NCBI GenBank assembly: GCA_029224785.1
Contig: JAQXVF010000001.1
Location: 44,986 to 108,985 of the forward strand
Source: Bacillota bacterium
Lineage (GTDB): Bacteria; Bacillota; Clostridia; Oscillospirales; Oscillospiraceae
Length of the DNA stretch: 64,000 nt
Direction: 5' to 3'
Positions 8,709-17,255 of this stretch are shown piece by piece. The translations under genes were made by a program, and so were the position numbers. Position 1 is the stretch's first letter. Each line of letters starts with the position of its first letter. Under the pieces are notes generated by a model, which was not told where the DNA came from, did not search any database, and saw nothing but the letters and a program-made list of their open reading frames with translations.

Positions 8709-10035
8709 GCTTCCACTCCCTGTCGGTAAAGGTGGTATACTGCGGAATCCATTGCAGCTTCACGGTACCGGTCTCTCCGTGACGGTTTTTGGAGACGATG
8801 CACTCCGCCACGTTCTTTTCTTCGGAATTGGGATTATAGTAGTCGTCCCGGTAGAGGAACAGGACTTCGTCTGCATCCTGCTCGATGGCGCCGGATTCCC
8901 GCAGATCCGACAGGATCGGACGCTTATCCTGCCGACCTTCCGTAGCACGGGACAACTGGCTCAGGCAGATTACGGGAACATTCAGCTCCTTGGCCATAAT
9001 CTTCAGCGCCCGGGAAATCTCGCCCACGATGGTGACACGGTTTCCATCGTTTTTGCCGTAGCCGGAGCCGGTCATCAACTGCAGGTAATCGATGATTACC
9101 AGGCCCAGGTTATCCAGCCGTCGGCACTTGGCATTCATTTCCGCAACGGTGATGGAAGGGTTGTCATCCACCCGGATGTCGGTCTGGCTCAGGGCCGCAG
9201 CCGCCTGGCAGAGCTTTCCCCACTCCTCATCCGTCAACTTACCGGTGGCCAGCTTCTGGCTGTCCACAAAACTCTCTCCGGAGATCAGACGCATGGCAAG
9301 CTGCTCCCGGGACATTTCCAGGGAGAAGAACGCCACGGTTTTTTTGTATTTTTTGGCCACGCTCAGGCCGATATTCAGGGCAAAGGAGGTTTTCCCCATG
9401 GCAGGACGGGCGGCAATCAGAAGCAAATCGGACTTGTTCAGGCCGTTGATTTTGCTGTCCAGGTCCCGCAGTCCGGTGGACAGGCCGGGAATGGCAGAGT
9501 CGGAAAGGCTCAGCTCCCGCAAGTGATCAAACACCTTGTGCAGCACCGGGCCGATATGTTCCAGACTGTCCCCTCTTTCCCCTTTTCGCAGGGCGTAGAT
9601 CTTCTTCTCCGCGCTTTCCAGCATTTCCGCAGGGGTTCCCACCTGGGAATACACCGTATCGGAGATCTCCCGGGCTGCCTGGGCAAGGCCGCGAAGCATG
9701 GACTTATCCCGGACGATATTGGCATACTGCACCACGTTGGCAGCCGTAGGCGTGATTTCCATTAGCTGCACCAGATAGTTCGGCAGCACGTCCTGATAGG
9801 TGCCGTTTTCCTTCATTTTGTTGAGCACCGTCACCGGATCGATCTGCTGGGAGAAGTTGAACATGGAATACATGGTCTCATAGATCGCCCGGTTCTGCTC
9901 CTGATAAAAGTCCTCCGGTCTCAGAATGCCCACCACCTCGGCAAAGCACTTATCCTCCATCAGGATGGCACCCAAAACGGCCTGTTCAGCCTCCAGCGAC
10001 TGGGGCTGCTGCCGGGGGATCAGCTCTTCTTCCAT
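8698..10035 (-). CDS. dnaB: Replicative DNA helicase DnaB
   Basis: This is the hexameric 5'-3' helicase of the replication fork (445 aa; called DnaC in Bacillus). The N-terminal DnaG-interacting helical domain (about 10-110, PQSLEAEQAVLGAILM) is followed by the RecA-like motor with Walker A ARPAMGKTS near 208, Walker B LVIIDYLQLM near 315, and the sensor LSQLSRATEGRQDKRP. No intein or frameshift is visible. It lies 33 bp after rplI and overlaps tilS. The rplI-dnaB pairing is conserved in Firmicutes. Its partner primase DnaG is encoded at 26.0-27.8 kb. Confidence 0.97.
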   Translation of the reverse strand: MEEELIPRQQPQSLEAEQAVLGAILMEDKCFAEVVGILRPEDFYQEQNRAIYETMYSMFNFSQQIDPVTVLNKMKENGTYQDVLPNYLVQLMEITPTAANVVQYANIVRDKSMLRGLAQAAREISDTVYSQVGTPAEMLESAEKKIYALRKGERGDSLEHIGPVLHKVFDHLRELSLSDSAIPGLSTGLRDLDSKINGLNKSDLLLIAARPAMGKTSFALNIGLSVAKKYKKTVAFFSLEMSREQLAMRLISGESFVDSQKLATGKLTDEEWGKLCQAAAALSQTDIRVDDNPSITVAEMNAKCRRLDNLGLVIIDYLQLMTGSGYGKNDGNRVTIVGEISRALKIMAKELNVPVICLSQLSRATEGRQDKRPILSDLRESGAIEQDADEVLFLYRDDYYNPNSEEKNVAECIVSKNRHGETGTVKLQWIPQYTTFTDREWKHAE

Positions 10036-10068
10036 ATTCTTCCTCCTTTCTCTTTCTTTTGCGGAGAG

Positions 10069-10527
10069 TTATTTCCCTTCTTCGATCTTCACCGTAAGCT
10101 GCTGGCTGATCTCGTAGCCCAGCTTACAGGTCACCGTGTAGGTGCCTACGTTCTTGATGGGGTCAGACAGGACGATCTTCCGCTTATCCAGCACAATGCC
10201 GGACTGGGCCTTCAGCGCATCGGCAATTTCCTGGTTTGTCACGGAGCCGAACAGCCGGCCGTTTCCGCCTCCCTTGGCCGTTACGGTCAGGGTCATATTC
10301 TTCAGCTTCCCGGCGGTTTCCAGAGCGGCGGCGCGCTCCTTGGCAGCTTTTTCCGCAGCAGCCTTATCGTTCATCCGCATGGTATTGACCGCATCGGCAG
10401 TTGCCTCTATAGCCATTTTCCGGGGCAGCATATAGTTGCGGGCATATCCGTCGGAGACCTCCAGCATCTGGCCCTTCTTTCCCTTGCCCTTCACATCCTG
10501 CAGCAAAATCACTTTCATATTCTTCAA
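10069..10527 (-). CDS. rplI: 50S ribosomal protein L9
   Basis: L9 (152 aa) is the elongated large-subunit protein bound at the base of the L1 stalk; it limits frameshifting and ribosome stalling. The N-terminal domain begins [17 protein letters not shown] and contains [10 protein letters not shown]; a long connecting helix rich in Ala, Glu and Lys (about 45-80) leads to the C-terminal domain. Three extra N-terminal residues (MKN) precede the usual MKV start; an internal ATG at 10518 would give 149 aa and is equally possible. The gene overlaps gdpP by 4 bp. Confidence 0.96.
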   Translation of the reverse strand: MKNMKVILLQDVKGKGKKGQMLEVSDGYARNYMLPRKMAIEATADAVNTMRMNDKAAAEKAAKERAAALETAGKLKNMTLTVTAKGGGNGRLFGSVTNQEIADALKAQSGIVLDKRKIVLSDPIKNVGTYTVTCKLGYEISQQLTVKIEEGK

Positions 10528-12539
10528 TCCTTTCCTGTCGTACGCTTTTTCAAAGATTCTTCTTTCAGATCGTAAAAACGGTCAATGTTGGCAATCAGCT
10601 TATCCAGCACATCCTTCACATCCGCATTGGGCACCTGTGCACCGGCTGTTGCGGAGTTTCCGCCGCCGCCCAGCGGCTCCAGAATGATCTGCACGTTCAC
10701 ATCACCGATGGATCGTCCGGATACCACCACCTCGGTCCCCTGGGCATACAGCACAAAGGAGGCAGATATTCCGGAGATGTTCAGCAGCTCATCCGCTGCC
10801 TGGGCGGCGAGTACCCGGGTCGTCCCGGTGCTTAGCGCGGCAATGGCGATCTCCTGCCGGTACAGCCGGGCAGACTTGATGATCTGGTACTTGGCCATGG
10901 TATCCTGGAAATCGCTTTGCAGCAGTTTTTTCACCTCGATGGTATCGGCGCCCGCACGCTTGAGCAGGGCCGCCGCCTCAAAGGTCCGGTCTTCCGTTCG
11001 GATCTGGAAGCTCTTGGTATCCAGGAAAATGCCGGCAAGAAGGGCCTTTGCCTCAATTTTCAGAATATCGGCGGACTCCACCGTATACTGAAGCAGCTCC
11101 GTCACCAGCTCGGAAGCGGAGGAAGCGGAGGTCTCGTGGTAGTTGAGCACCACGGAGGAGATATAATCCGCGGCGCGGCGGTGGTGGTCGATGATGCAGA
11201 CCTTGCTGATGGCCTCCAGCAGCGGCTGGCTCTCCACCTGATCCGGCCGGTTGGTATCCACAACGATCAGCAGGCTGCGGCTGTTGCAGTGCAGCAAAGC
11301 CTCCTGGCCGCTGATAAACACATTCTGGTATTCCGGCACCTGCATGGCCTGCTCCAGCAGGGCGCCGGCGGCATTTTTTTCCATATCCAGCACAACGCTG
11401 GCTTTCTTTCCCTTTTTCCGGCAGAGACAAGCCACACCCATGGCTGCACCCACGGCATCCAGATCCGCATTCCGGTGTCCCATGATGTAGATATGCTCGC
11501 TCTGGACGATCAGATCCGCCAGGGTATCGGCCATCACGCGGGAGCGCACATTGCTGCGATTGGTGCTCTTGTGCTCCATTCCGCCGAAAAAGCTGAATTC
11601 ATAGCGGTTCCTCAGCACCGCCTGGTTGCCTCCACGGCTCAGCGCCATTTCCAGCGACAGGGAGGCAAAGTTGTATCCCTGTTCAAAGCTCTCGCTTTCC
11701 ATACCGATTCCGCAGGAAATGGATGCCTGAATCCCCGTGGGACTGGTCACCTGGTGGATGTCCTCCAAAATAGAGAATTTCCCCTCTTCGGCATCCCGGA
11801 GATAGCGGTGCTCAAACAGGAACAGGTAACGGTTCCGCTCCAGCCGGCGCAGCAGGCCATGGTAGTTTTCGCACCACTTGGCGATCAGGTCATCGATCTG
11901 GGCATTCAGGGCCGAAATGGCACCCTCCTGCAGGTTTTTGGTCAGCTCATCGTAGTTGTCCACCAGGATGATGGCCACCACCGGGCGGGAGCGGATATAT
12001 TCGTCCCGCACCTGGTACAGCTCCGTCAGATCCGAGAAATACAACATAGAGAGAACCGTGCGGTCCCCGTCGCTTGCCCGGAACGACGATCCCGAGATCC
12101 GGTAGCGGCGATCTTTCATGGTGACATCATAGGCATATTCATTCTTTCCGGAGATCAGCCAGTCCACGCTGAAATTGGGGATATAATCCCGGATCTTCTG
12201 GGAATCCATTTTGTCATGATAGCCGGCTGCCTTGGAAAACAGGTCGTTGGCCCAGAGGATGGTGCCATCTCCCGGCCGGATCAGCACCATGGGCACGGGG
12301 ACATCTGCGCTGTCTGCCTCCTCCCGCACGGAAACCGCCCTCCGGGAATAAGCCTGAAGCTCCCTGCGGCGGCTTTCCCGCCCGAACCGGTGAAGCACCA
12401 TCAGACCTATGGTGACAGCAGCTTCCACTCCGGCAAGAAGATAGTCCTGCCGCAGGACCGCCAGCGCCGCAAAGCAGAAAAGGAAACCAAAAAACAACCC
12501 CACACCGGGCTCCAGAAGTCTGCTCAGCTTTTTCTTCAT
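10524..12539 (-). CDS. gdpP: Cyclic-di-AMP phosphodiesterase GdpP (YybT type, DHH/DHHA1)
   Basis: The product (671 aa) is predicted to hydrolyse c-di-AMP. Architecture: two N-terminal transmembrane helices (about 12-50), a PAS-like domain (about 75-155), a degenerate GGDEF domain (about 165-310), then the DHH domain with [14 protein letters not shown] near 353 and IIDHHRR near 449, and a C-terminal DHHA1 domain with the Gly-rich LGGGGN. All DHH metal ligands seem present. The start at 12539 follows GGGAGG and places the signal helices at the N-terminus; longer frames precede the promoter. It heads the operon with rplI and dnaB, as in Bacillus and Streptococcus, and would set c-di-AMP levels controlling potassium and cell-wall homeostasis. 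Confidence 0.93.
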   Translation of the reverse strand: MKKKLSRLLEPGVGLFFGFLFCFAALAVLRQDYLLAGVEAAVTIGLMVLHRFGRESRRRELQAYSRRAVSVREEADSADVPVPMVLIRPGDGTILWANDLFSKAAGYHDKMDSQKIRDYIPNFSVDWLISGKNEYAYDVTMKDRRYRISGSSFRASDGDRTVLSMLYFSDLTELYQVRDEYIRSRPVVAIILVDNYDELTKNLQEGAISALNAQIDDLIAKWCENYHGLLRRLERNRYLFLFEHRYLRDAEEGKFSILEDIHQVTSPTGIQASISCGIGMESESFEQGYNFASLSLEMALSRGGNQAVLRNRYEFSFFGGMEHKSTNRSNVRSRVMADTLADLIVQSEHIYIMGHRNADLDAVGAAMGVACLCRKKGKKASVVLDMEKNAAGALLEQAMQVPEYQNVFISGQEALLHCNSRSLLIVVDTNRPDQVESQPLLEAISKVCIIDHHRRAADYISSVVLNYHETSASSASELVTELLQYTVESADILKIEAKALLAGIFLDTKSFQIRTEDRTFEAAALLKRAGADTIEVKKLLQSDFQDTMAKYQIIKSARLYRQEIAIAALSTGTTRVLAAQAADELLNISGISASFVLYAQGTEVVVSGRSIGDVNVQIILEPLGGGGNSATAGAQVPNADVKDVLDKLIANIDRFYDLKEESLKKRTTGKD

Positions 12540-12591
12540 ACCATACGCCTCCCTGCCGGCTAAATTCCACAGTACAGTCATTATAACGGAT

Positions 12592-12620
12592 ATTATAACA
12601 AATTCCCACCGCCTGTGCAA
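12592..12620 (-). promoter_or_regulatory. Promoter of the gdpP-rplI-dnaB-tilS-hpt-ftsH operon
   Basis: Minus strand TTGCAC (12615-12620), 17-bp spacer, TATAAT (12592-12597). A second TATAAT lies 11 bp further downstream (12581-12586 region), so two start points are possible. Confidence 0.6.
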
Positions 12621-12847
12621 CCGGTTTTTCCTCTTTTCCAGGCTCCCCAGAAAAAAAAGTATACTTTTCCCCATAAATGTGTTATACTGATTGCAAAGCG
12701 TTGGGTGGGCAGACCCAAGCAATCCAAATACACACAGATAATCGTGCGATCGGAACGGGAATGACGGCGATTCAGGGCCGAAACTTCCGGGATGATTGCT
12801 GTATTGTTGCGGCCATTTTATGGCATTATTTGAAAGGAGTATCTTTT
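12621..12847. other. Divergent intergenic region between gdpP and the RNase J gene
   Basis: The whole gap between the two divergent start codons is about 308 bp. Besides the gdpP promoter it holds a TATACT -10-like box on the plus strand at 12683-12688 with no convincing -35, giving a leader of about 155 nt for the RNase J mRNA. RNase J transcripts often carry long leaders, but I see no known riboswitch or strong hairpin here. Confidence 0.4.
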
Positions 12848-14503
12848 TTGGCTGAAAAATTGAAAATTATTCCCCTTGGCGGACTGGACGAGATCGGAAA
12901 GAATATGACCGTCCTGGAATACGGCAAAGACATGATCGTGGTGGACTGCGGCATCGGCTTCCCGGATGAGGAGATGTACGGCGTGGATCTGGTGATCCCC
13001 GACTTCAGCTATCTGGTGAAAAACGCCGCCAAGCTCCGGGGGATGTTCATCACCCACGGTCACGAGGACCACATCGGTTCCATTCCCTACTGTATGCAGG
13101 AGGTGAACTGCCCCATTCACGGCACTGCCATGACCAATGGCCTGATCAAGCTGAAGCTGGACGAGCACCGGCTCTCCGACAAGGTCAAGCTGGTGACCCA
13201 TAAGCCCGGCGACGTTGTAAAAGCGGGCTGCTTCTCCGTGGAGTTCATCCATGTGAACCATTCCATCGCCGATGCTGTGGCCTTTGCCATCCGCACGCCG
13301 GCAGGAACCGTGGTCATGACCGGAGACTTTAAGATCGATCCCTCCTCCACAGACGGCATGACGGATCTGGCACGGTTCGGACAGCTTGGCAACGAAGGCG
13401 TGCTGGCACTTCTGTGCGACTCCACCAATGTGGAGCGTCAGGGCTACACCCCCAGCGAGAACACCGTGGCAGAGAGTCTGGACCGGCTCTTCAAGGGCTG
13501 TGATCAGCGGATTGTGGTCACCACCTTTGCTTCCAATATGTACCGGATCCAGGCGGTGCTGAACACCGCGCAGCGCTACGGGCGGAAGGTGGCCGTCACC
13601 GGACGGAGCATGGAAAACATCCTGAAGGTCGGTCAGGAGCTGGGATACCTGAAGGTTCCCGAAGGCCTGATCGTGGAGCTGGGCACCATCAAGAACCTGC
13701 CCAAAAATAAGATCGTCATCGTTTCCACCGGCTCCCAGGGCGAGAATATGTCCGCCATGTACCGCATGGCCTTCTCCACCCACAAGCAGGTGGACATCAT
13801 GGCCGGTGACCGCATCATCATTTCCGCCTCTGCCATTCCCGGAAACGAAAAGGCCATCTCCAAGATCATCAACGAGCTGTACCGCAAGGGCGCCGAGGTG
13901 GTATACGAAAAGAGCGAAGGACTTCATGTGTCCGGTCACGCCTGCCAGGAGGAGCTGAAGATCATTCATGCCCTGTGCAAGCCCAAATTTTTCATCCCCA
14001 TTCACGGAGAACAGCGCCATCTGCAGATCCACGGCAAGCTTGCCGTGCAGATGGGCATGAACCGCCGGAACGTCTTTATTGCCGAGCTGGGCAATGTGCT
14101 GGAGCTGACCGCCAAAAGCTGCAAGTTCAACGGCAGCGCTCCCGTGGGCATGGTCCTTGTGGACGGCTATGGCGTGGGAGACGTGGGAAGCGTGGTGCTG
14201 CGGGACCGGAAGCATCTTGCCCAGGACGGCATGATCGTGGTCTGTGTCAATCTGTCCGGTCAGGACGGATCCGTGATTACCGGACCGGATATCATCACCA
14301 GAGGCTTCATCTATGTAAAGGAATCCGATGAGCTGATCGAAGAGATGCGTCAGGTGGCCATGGAGGCCATTGACCGCTGCCGTGCCAAGCACGTTCGGGA
14401 CTGGTCTGCCATCAAGTCCGCCATCAAAAATGACCTGTCGGGCTTCCTGTACAAGTCCACAAAACGGAACCCCATGATTCTGCCCATTCTCATGGAGATC
14501 TGA
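12848..14503 (+). CDS. rnj: Ribonuclease J
   Basis: RNase J (551 aa) combines endonuclease and 5'-3' exonuclease activity and is central to mRNA turnover and rRNA maturation in Firmicutes. The metallo-beta-lactamase motif is FITHGHEDHIG (about residues 65-75), followed by the beta-CASP domain, with the later histidine motifs HVSGHACQEE and PIHGEQRHL and the C-terminal dimerisation domain. The start is a TTG at 12848 with AAAGGAGT 7 nt upstream, giving a length matching RnjA (555 aa in B. subtilis); upstream in-frame ATGs lack ribosome sites. It is a single copy in this window and ends in a strong terminator. Confidence 0.96.
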   Translation: MAEKLKIIPLGGLDEIGKNMTVLEYGKDMIVVDCGIGFPDEEMYGVDLVIPDFSYLVKNAAKLRGMFITHGHEDHIGSIPYCMQEVNCPIHGTAMTNGLIKLKLDEHRLSDKVKLVTHKPGDVVKAGCFSVEFIHVNHSIADAVAFAIRTPAGTVVMTGDFKIDPSSTDGMTDLARFGQLGNEGVLALLCDSTNVERQGYTPSENTVAESLDRLFKGCDQRIVVTTFASNMYRIQAVLNTAQRYGRKVAVTGRSMENILKVGQELGYLKVPEGLIVELGTIKNLPKNKIVIVSTGSQGENMSAMYRMAFSTHKQVDIMAGDRIIISASAIPGNEKAISKIINELYRKGAEVVYEKSEGLHVSGHACQEELKIIHALCKPKFFIPIHGEQRHLQIHGKLAVQMGMNRRNVFIAELGNVLELTAKSCKFNGSAPVGMVLVDGYGVGDVGSVVLRDRKHLAQDGMIVVCVNLSGQDGSVITGPDIITRGFIYVKESDELIEEMRQVAMEAIDRCRAKHVRDWSAIKSAIKNDLSGFLYKSTKRNPMILPILMEI

Positions 14504-14509
14504 CAACCG

Positions 14510-14534
14510 GGCCGCCCCTTCGGGCGGCCTTTTT
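14510..14534 (+). terminator. Intrinsic terminator of the RNase J gene
   Basis: Stem GGCCGCCC / GGGCGGCC with a CTTC loop and five T residues (14530-14534), directly followed by the Shine-Dalgarno of the next gene. Some read-through into dus is likely because no separate promoter fits between them. Confidence 0.9.
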
Positions 14535-14545
14535 CCGGAGGTACC

Positions 14546-15475
14546 ATGGAACTGTATTTCGCACCCCTGGAGGGCATCACCGATGCCCTGTTTCGAAAGG
14601 TCCACCACCGCTGCTACCCCGGTGCCGACCGGTATTACACCCCGTTCTTTTCCCCTACGGTACACCGGAGTCTGACGCCCCGGGAGCATCGGGAGCTTCC
14701 CCGGGTGGAAAAGGGGGATCCGCTTGTCATCCCCCAGCTTTTGACCAAAAACGCCGAGGACTTTCTCTGGGCCGCCGGTCAGTGCGCGGAACGGGGATAC
14801 ACCGAGGTGAATCTGAATGCAGGATGTCCCTCCGGAACCGTGTTTTCCAAGGGAAAGGGGGCCGGGATGCTGTCAGATCCGGACAGTCTGGACCGGTTCC
14901 TGGAGACCGTCTTTGCGTCGACACCCCTTCCCATCTCCGTAAAGGCGAGGATCGGTGTCACGGATCCGGCGGAGTTTCCTGCCCTTTTGGCGGTTTTCAA
15001 CCGGTATCCCATCTGCCGTCTGATTCTTCACCCCCGTGTCCGGAAGGCCTTTTACACAGGGACGCCGGATATGGAGCGTTTTTCCTACGCCGTCAGCCAC
15101 AGCAAAGCTCCCCTCTGCTATAACGGCGATGTGCAGGCCCTTTCCCAGGTCGAGGCACTGCAGCATACATATCCTTCCCTGAACGCCTGCATGATCGGCC
15201 GTGCGCTGGTCGGCAATCCGGGTCTGCTTTCCGGAGACCGGGATGTGGAAAAGCTGCGTTCCTTCCACGATGAGCTGTTCGACGGATATCTGCAGCTATT
15301 CGGCAGTCCGAAAAACACCATGTTCCGGATGAAGGAGCATTGGAATTACCTGCTGCCGAATTTCAAAGGCAGCGAAAAGCTGGCAAAAAGCCTGCGGAAA
15401 ACCACGGATCTCCGGCAGTTCCGAAGCATTACCCGGGAGATTTTCCAAACCCTCCCTTTCGAGCCTCCAGAATAA
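14546..15475 (+). CDS. tRNA-dihydrouridine synthase family protein
   Basis: An FMN-dependent enzyme (309 aa) that reduces uridine to dihydrouridine in tRNA. Dus features: N-terminal YFAPLEGITDALFR, the active-site segment VNLNAGCPSGTVFSKGKGAGML with the catalytic Cys (about 92), and SVKARIG near 130. In the second half the usual histidine motif is present as LILHPRV, and CYNGDV and MIGRALVGNPGL provide FMN-phosphate contacts. It is slightly shorter than DusB (about 320-330 aa). The start codon lies 7 nt after CCGGAGG, within the tail of the RNase J terminator. Which U positions it modifies cannot be told. Confidence 0.9.
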   Translation: MELYFAPLEGITDALFRKVHHRCYPGADRYYTPFFSPTVHRSLTPREHRELPRVEKGDPLVIPQLLTKNAEDFLWAAGQCAERGYTEVNLNAGCPSGTVFSKGKGAGMLSDPDSLDRFLETVFASTPLPISVKARIGVTDPAEFPALLAVFNRYPICRLILHPRVRKAFYTGTPDMERFSYAVSHSKAPLCYNGDVQALSQVEALQHTYPSLNACMIGRALVGNPGLLSGDRDVEKLRSFHDELFDGYLQLFGSPKNTMFRMKEHWNYLLPNFKGSEKLAKSLRKTTDLRQFRSITREIFQTLPFEPPE

Positions 15476-15500
15476 TACTGCAATCAGCATAGGCCGGTGT

Positions 15501-15701
15501 TCACACCGGCCTCTTGTTTTCCATGGATCCATTCGCAAGGGAATCCACGATTCTGTGCATCTCCTGTTTCGAACGGGCATTGTGTGCCTGATTCAGAATT
15601 CTCCGTTTTTCCTCCTCGGACATGGCAGCATACACATTCATCGCCGGCTCATTCATAGCCAGCGCCATACCAAATCCAAGGGGAAGCATGTCGTAATCCA
15701 T
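15501..15701 (-). CDS. Small conserved-looking protein of unknown function (66 aa)
   Basis: I do not recognise a named family. The product begins MDYDMLPLGFGMALAMNEPAM, with Met, Pro and Gly in the first third, and continues as a charged helical segment MSEEEKRRILNQAHNARSKQE. It is soluble, without a signal peptide or cysteines. An excellent Shine-Dalgarno (AAAGGAGG, complement at 15708-15715) supports it as a real gene and overlaps the stop codon of the spoIVB 3' remnant, so the gene probably once followed spoIVB in one transcript. A link with sporulation is only suggested by this position. Confidence 0.6.
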   Translation of the reverse strand: MDYDMLPLGFGMALAMNEPAMNVYAAMSEEEKRRILNQAHNARSKQEMHRIVDSLANGSMENKRPV

Positions 15702-15713
15702 TCTTTTCCTCCT

Positions 15714-15838
15714 TTACCCTGCAGCGTCCAGCATGTTTTCAATGAAGATACCATATCCGGTTTGCGGATCATTCACCAGCACATGGGTCACTGCACCGAT
15801 GAGCTTGCCATTCTGAATGATGGGACTTCCGCTCACTT
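15714..15838 (-). pseudogene. Stranded second copy of the spoIVB 3' end
   Basis: Read on the minus strand, this encodes [19 protein letters not shown] and continues to a C-terminus ending NMLDAAG plus TAA (15714-15716). It is almost the same peptide as the end of intact SpoIVB (16077 onward), including the active-site SGSP motif, but has no upstream coding sequence. A 19-bp stretch at 15817-15835 is identical to 16180-16198. Beyond it the two copies differ at many third codon positions while coding nearly the same residues. The copy is cut next to a small repeat element starting at 15842. See findings for an integration model. Confidence 0.85.
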
Positions 15839-15841
15839 CTG

Positions 15842-15948
15842 TGTCAAGTATGGGGCAAAAGAATTCTGTGCTTTTCTGCAGTTTTTATGCGTTTTTTCAG
15901 GTAATTGGCAGGTTTTTACACCTATCAATCGCTGTCCTTAACTTGACA
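15842..15948. repeat. 107-bp element with imperfect terminal inverted repeats
   Basis: The left end starts TGTCAAGTATGGGGCA and the right end, read inward, is TGTCAAGTTAAGGACA; 12 of 16 positions match. The interior is AT-rich and non-coding, unlike the GC-rich surroundings, and abuts the truncated spoIVB copy. No target-site duplication is evident. This resembles a MITE or the residue of a transposable element; the family is unknown. Confidence 0.5.
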
Positions 15949-15956
15949 TAGATAAA

Positions 15957-16000
15957 TTGTCGAAAAAGGAGACTTTTAATTTTTCCTTCTTTTTCGACAA
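15957..16000. repeat. Inverted repeat with 12-bp perfect arms
   Basis: TTGTCGAAAAAG (15957-15968) pairs with CTTTTTCGACAA (15989-16000) around a 20-nt AT-rich centre. The motif CTTTTTCGACA occurs again near 36171. It is non-coding and part of the AT-rich island between the spoIVB copies. Confidence 0.55.
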
Positions 16001-16043
16001 ATTCTGATATTTACCAGACCGTCGGTTTTGGTTTCTTCAATAG

Positions 16044-16078
16044 AAAGCGCAAGTGGGAGATTACTCCCACTTCGCTTT
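16044..16078 (-). terminator. Hairpin at the spoIVB stop codon
   Basis: AAAGCG and AAGTGGGAG pair with CTCCCACTT and CGCTTT (one bulged C), overlapping the TAA of spoIVB on the minus strand. The U-run after it is short, so termination strength is uncertain. Confidence 0.55.
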
Positions 16079-17039
16079 ATGCCGCCGCGTCCAGCATGTT
16101 TTCAATGAAGATGCCATAACCCGTTGTGGGGTCATTCACAAGGACGTGAGTAACAGCGCCCACTAATTTGCCGTTTTGGATGATGGGACTTCCGCTCATT
16201 CCCTGAACGATGCCACCCGTTTTTTCCAGCAGTGCCGGATCCGTCACCTTCAGCAGCAGGTTCCGCTGGCTGTTTTGACCGGAGGGATAGATTTTGAGAA
16301 TTTCCACAGAATAATCCCGCGGCATATTCCTGCCTACGGTGCTGCGGATCACCGCTTTTCCCGTGGTGATCTCTTTCCAATCCGCCACCGGCAGCGCCTG
16401 GCCCGAAAAACCGTTTTCCAGATGCCCGAATACTCCCTTTTCCGTATTGCGGTCCAGGATCCCCATCCCATCCGTCATGGCACCGATGAGCTGTCCCGGC
16501 GATCCGGAAGTACCTTTTTTCACGGACACCACGCTGGCCTCATAAACCTTCCCAGCCGTCATCTTCAGCAGCGAACCCTGCCGGCTGTTGACACCGTGAC
16601 CCAGCGCACCGAAGGCTCCGGTTTCCGGATCATACCAGGTCACCGTTCCGATGCCGCTGATACCCTGCCGAAGATAGATGCCGAGCTGCGGCCCCCGGGC
16701 TGTTGCCTCCGGGTGTAGCTTCAGCTCATGAACCCGTCCTCCCCGCAGTACCTTCAGGATTACTGTTCCGTCAGATCTTTGCAGGATCTTTTTCACGTCT
16801 TCTGCTGTTCTGACAGGCCTGCCATCCATTTCCAGCAGCTCGTCCCCCGGCATCAGGCCCGCTTTTTTGGCAGAGATTCCCATAAAATCGTCAATTGCCG
16901 CCACGCAGACGCGGTCACTCTCCATCTCGATCCCGACCACCCTGCCTACCGGCACCAGCTCCCGGGCGGCAAACACCGGAATCACAAGCATCCATAAAAA
17001 CAGCAGCATGGCGGCGCCGCGTCTGATTCTCTTTATCAT
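16077..17039 (-). CDS. spoIVB: SpoIVB serine peptidase (sporulation)
   Basis: SpoIVB (320 aa) is secreted from the forespore and triggers sigma-K activation in Bacillus by cleaving SpoIVFA. Visible features: an N-terminal membrane anchor (about 8-25), a PDZ domain (about 45-105, GLMPGDELLEMDGRPV), and the S55 peptidase domain with the histidine motif FGALGHGV (about 145-150) and the serine motif [11 protein letters not shown] (Ser near 282-284). It is shorter than the B. subtilis protein (about 425 aa). The ATG at 17039 is preferred over 17045 because GGAGG is only 1 nt from the latter. The last 34 codons are duplicated at 15714-15838 with many synonymous differences. The gene shows that the lineage forms, or formed, spores. 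Confidence 0.92.
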   Translation of the reverse strand: MIKRIRRGAAMLLFLWMLVIPVFAARELVPVGRVVGIEMESDRVCVAAIDDFMGISAKKAGLMPGDELLEMDGRPVRTAEDVKKILQRSDGTVILKVLRGGRVHELKLHPEATARGPQLGIYLRQGISGIGTVTWYDPETGAFGALGHGVNSRQGSLLKMTAGKVYEASVVSVKKGTSGSPGQLIGAMTDGMGILDRNTEKGVFGHLENGFSGQALPVADWKEITTGKAVIRSTVGRNMPRDYSVEILKIYPSGQNSQRNLLLKVTDPALLEKTGGIVQGMSGSPIIQNGKLVGAVTHVLVNDPTTGYGIFIENMLDAAA

Positions 17040-17162
17040 GTTCATTCCTCCTCCCTTCCCACGTTCTTAATATTCCGCAGGATCGGTTTTGTAACCCATG
17101 GAAAAGACGAAAAAGATGGGAGATTCCGGAAAATCGATTGCCATATGAAAAGCTTCTGCCTA

Positions 17163-17203
17163 TTGACAAAGTAGGTAAATCATGTTATACTCGGTTTACC
17201 TAC
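17163..17203 (+). promoter_or_regulatory. isc operon promoter with embedded palindromic operator
   Basis: TTGACA (17163-17168), 17-bp spacer, TATACT (17186-17191). The -10 region is enclosed by a perfect 9-bp inverted repeat, GTAGGTAAA (17171-17179) and TTTACCTAC (17195-17203). A regulator bound here would block RNA polymerase. The Rrf2-family gene at the end of this operon is the obvious candidate (inference). Confidence 0.75.
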
Positions 17204-17255
17204 AAAACTACTATGCAAATATGTATGTGCTTATTTTACAGGAGGTCCTATTTCC

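Noticed and set aside
12818..14689. A 623-codon open frame antisense to the RNase J gene
   Set aside because: Its codons are the complement of a clear RNase J gene with ribosome site and terminator. High GC keeps the opposite strand free of stops. The antisense product has no recognisable domain.
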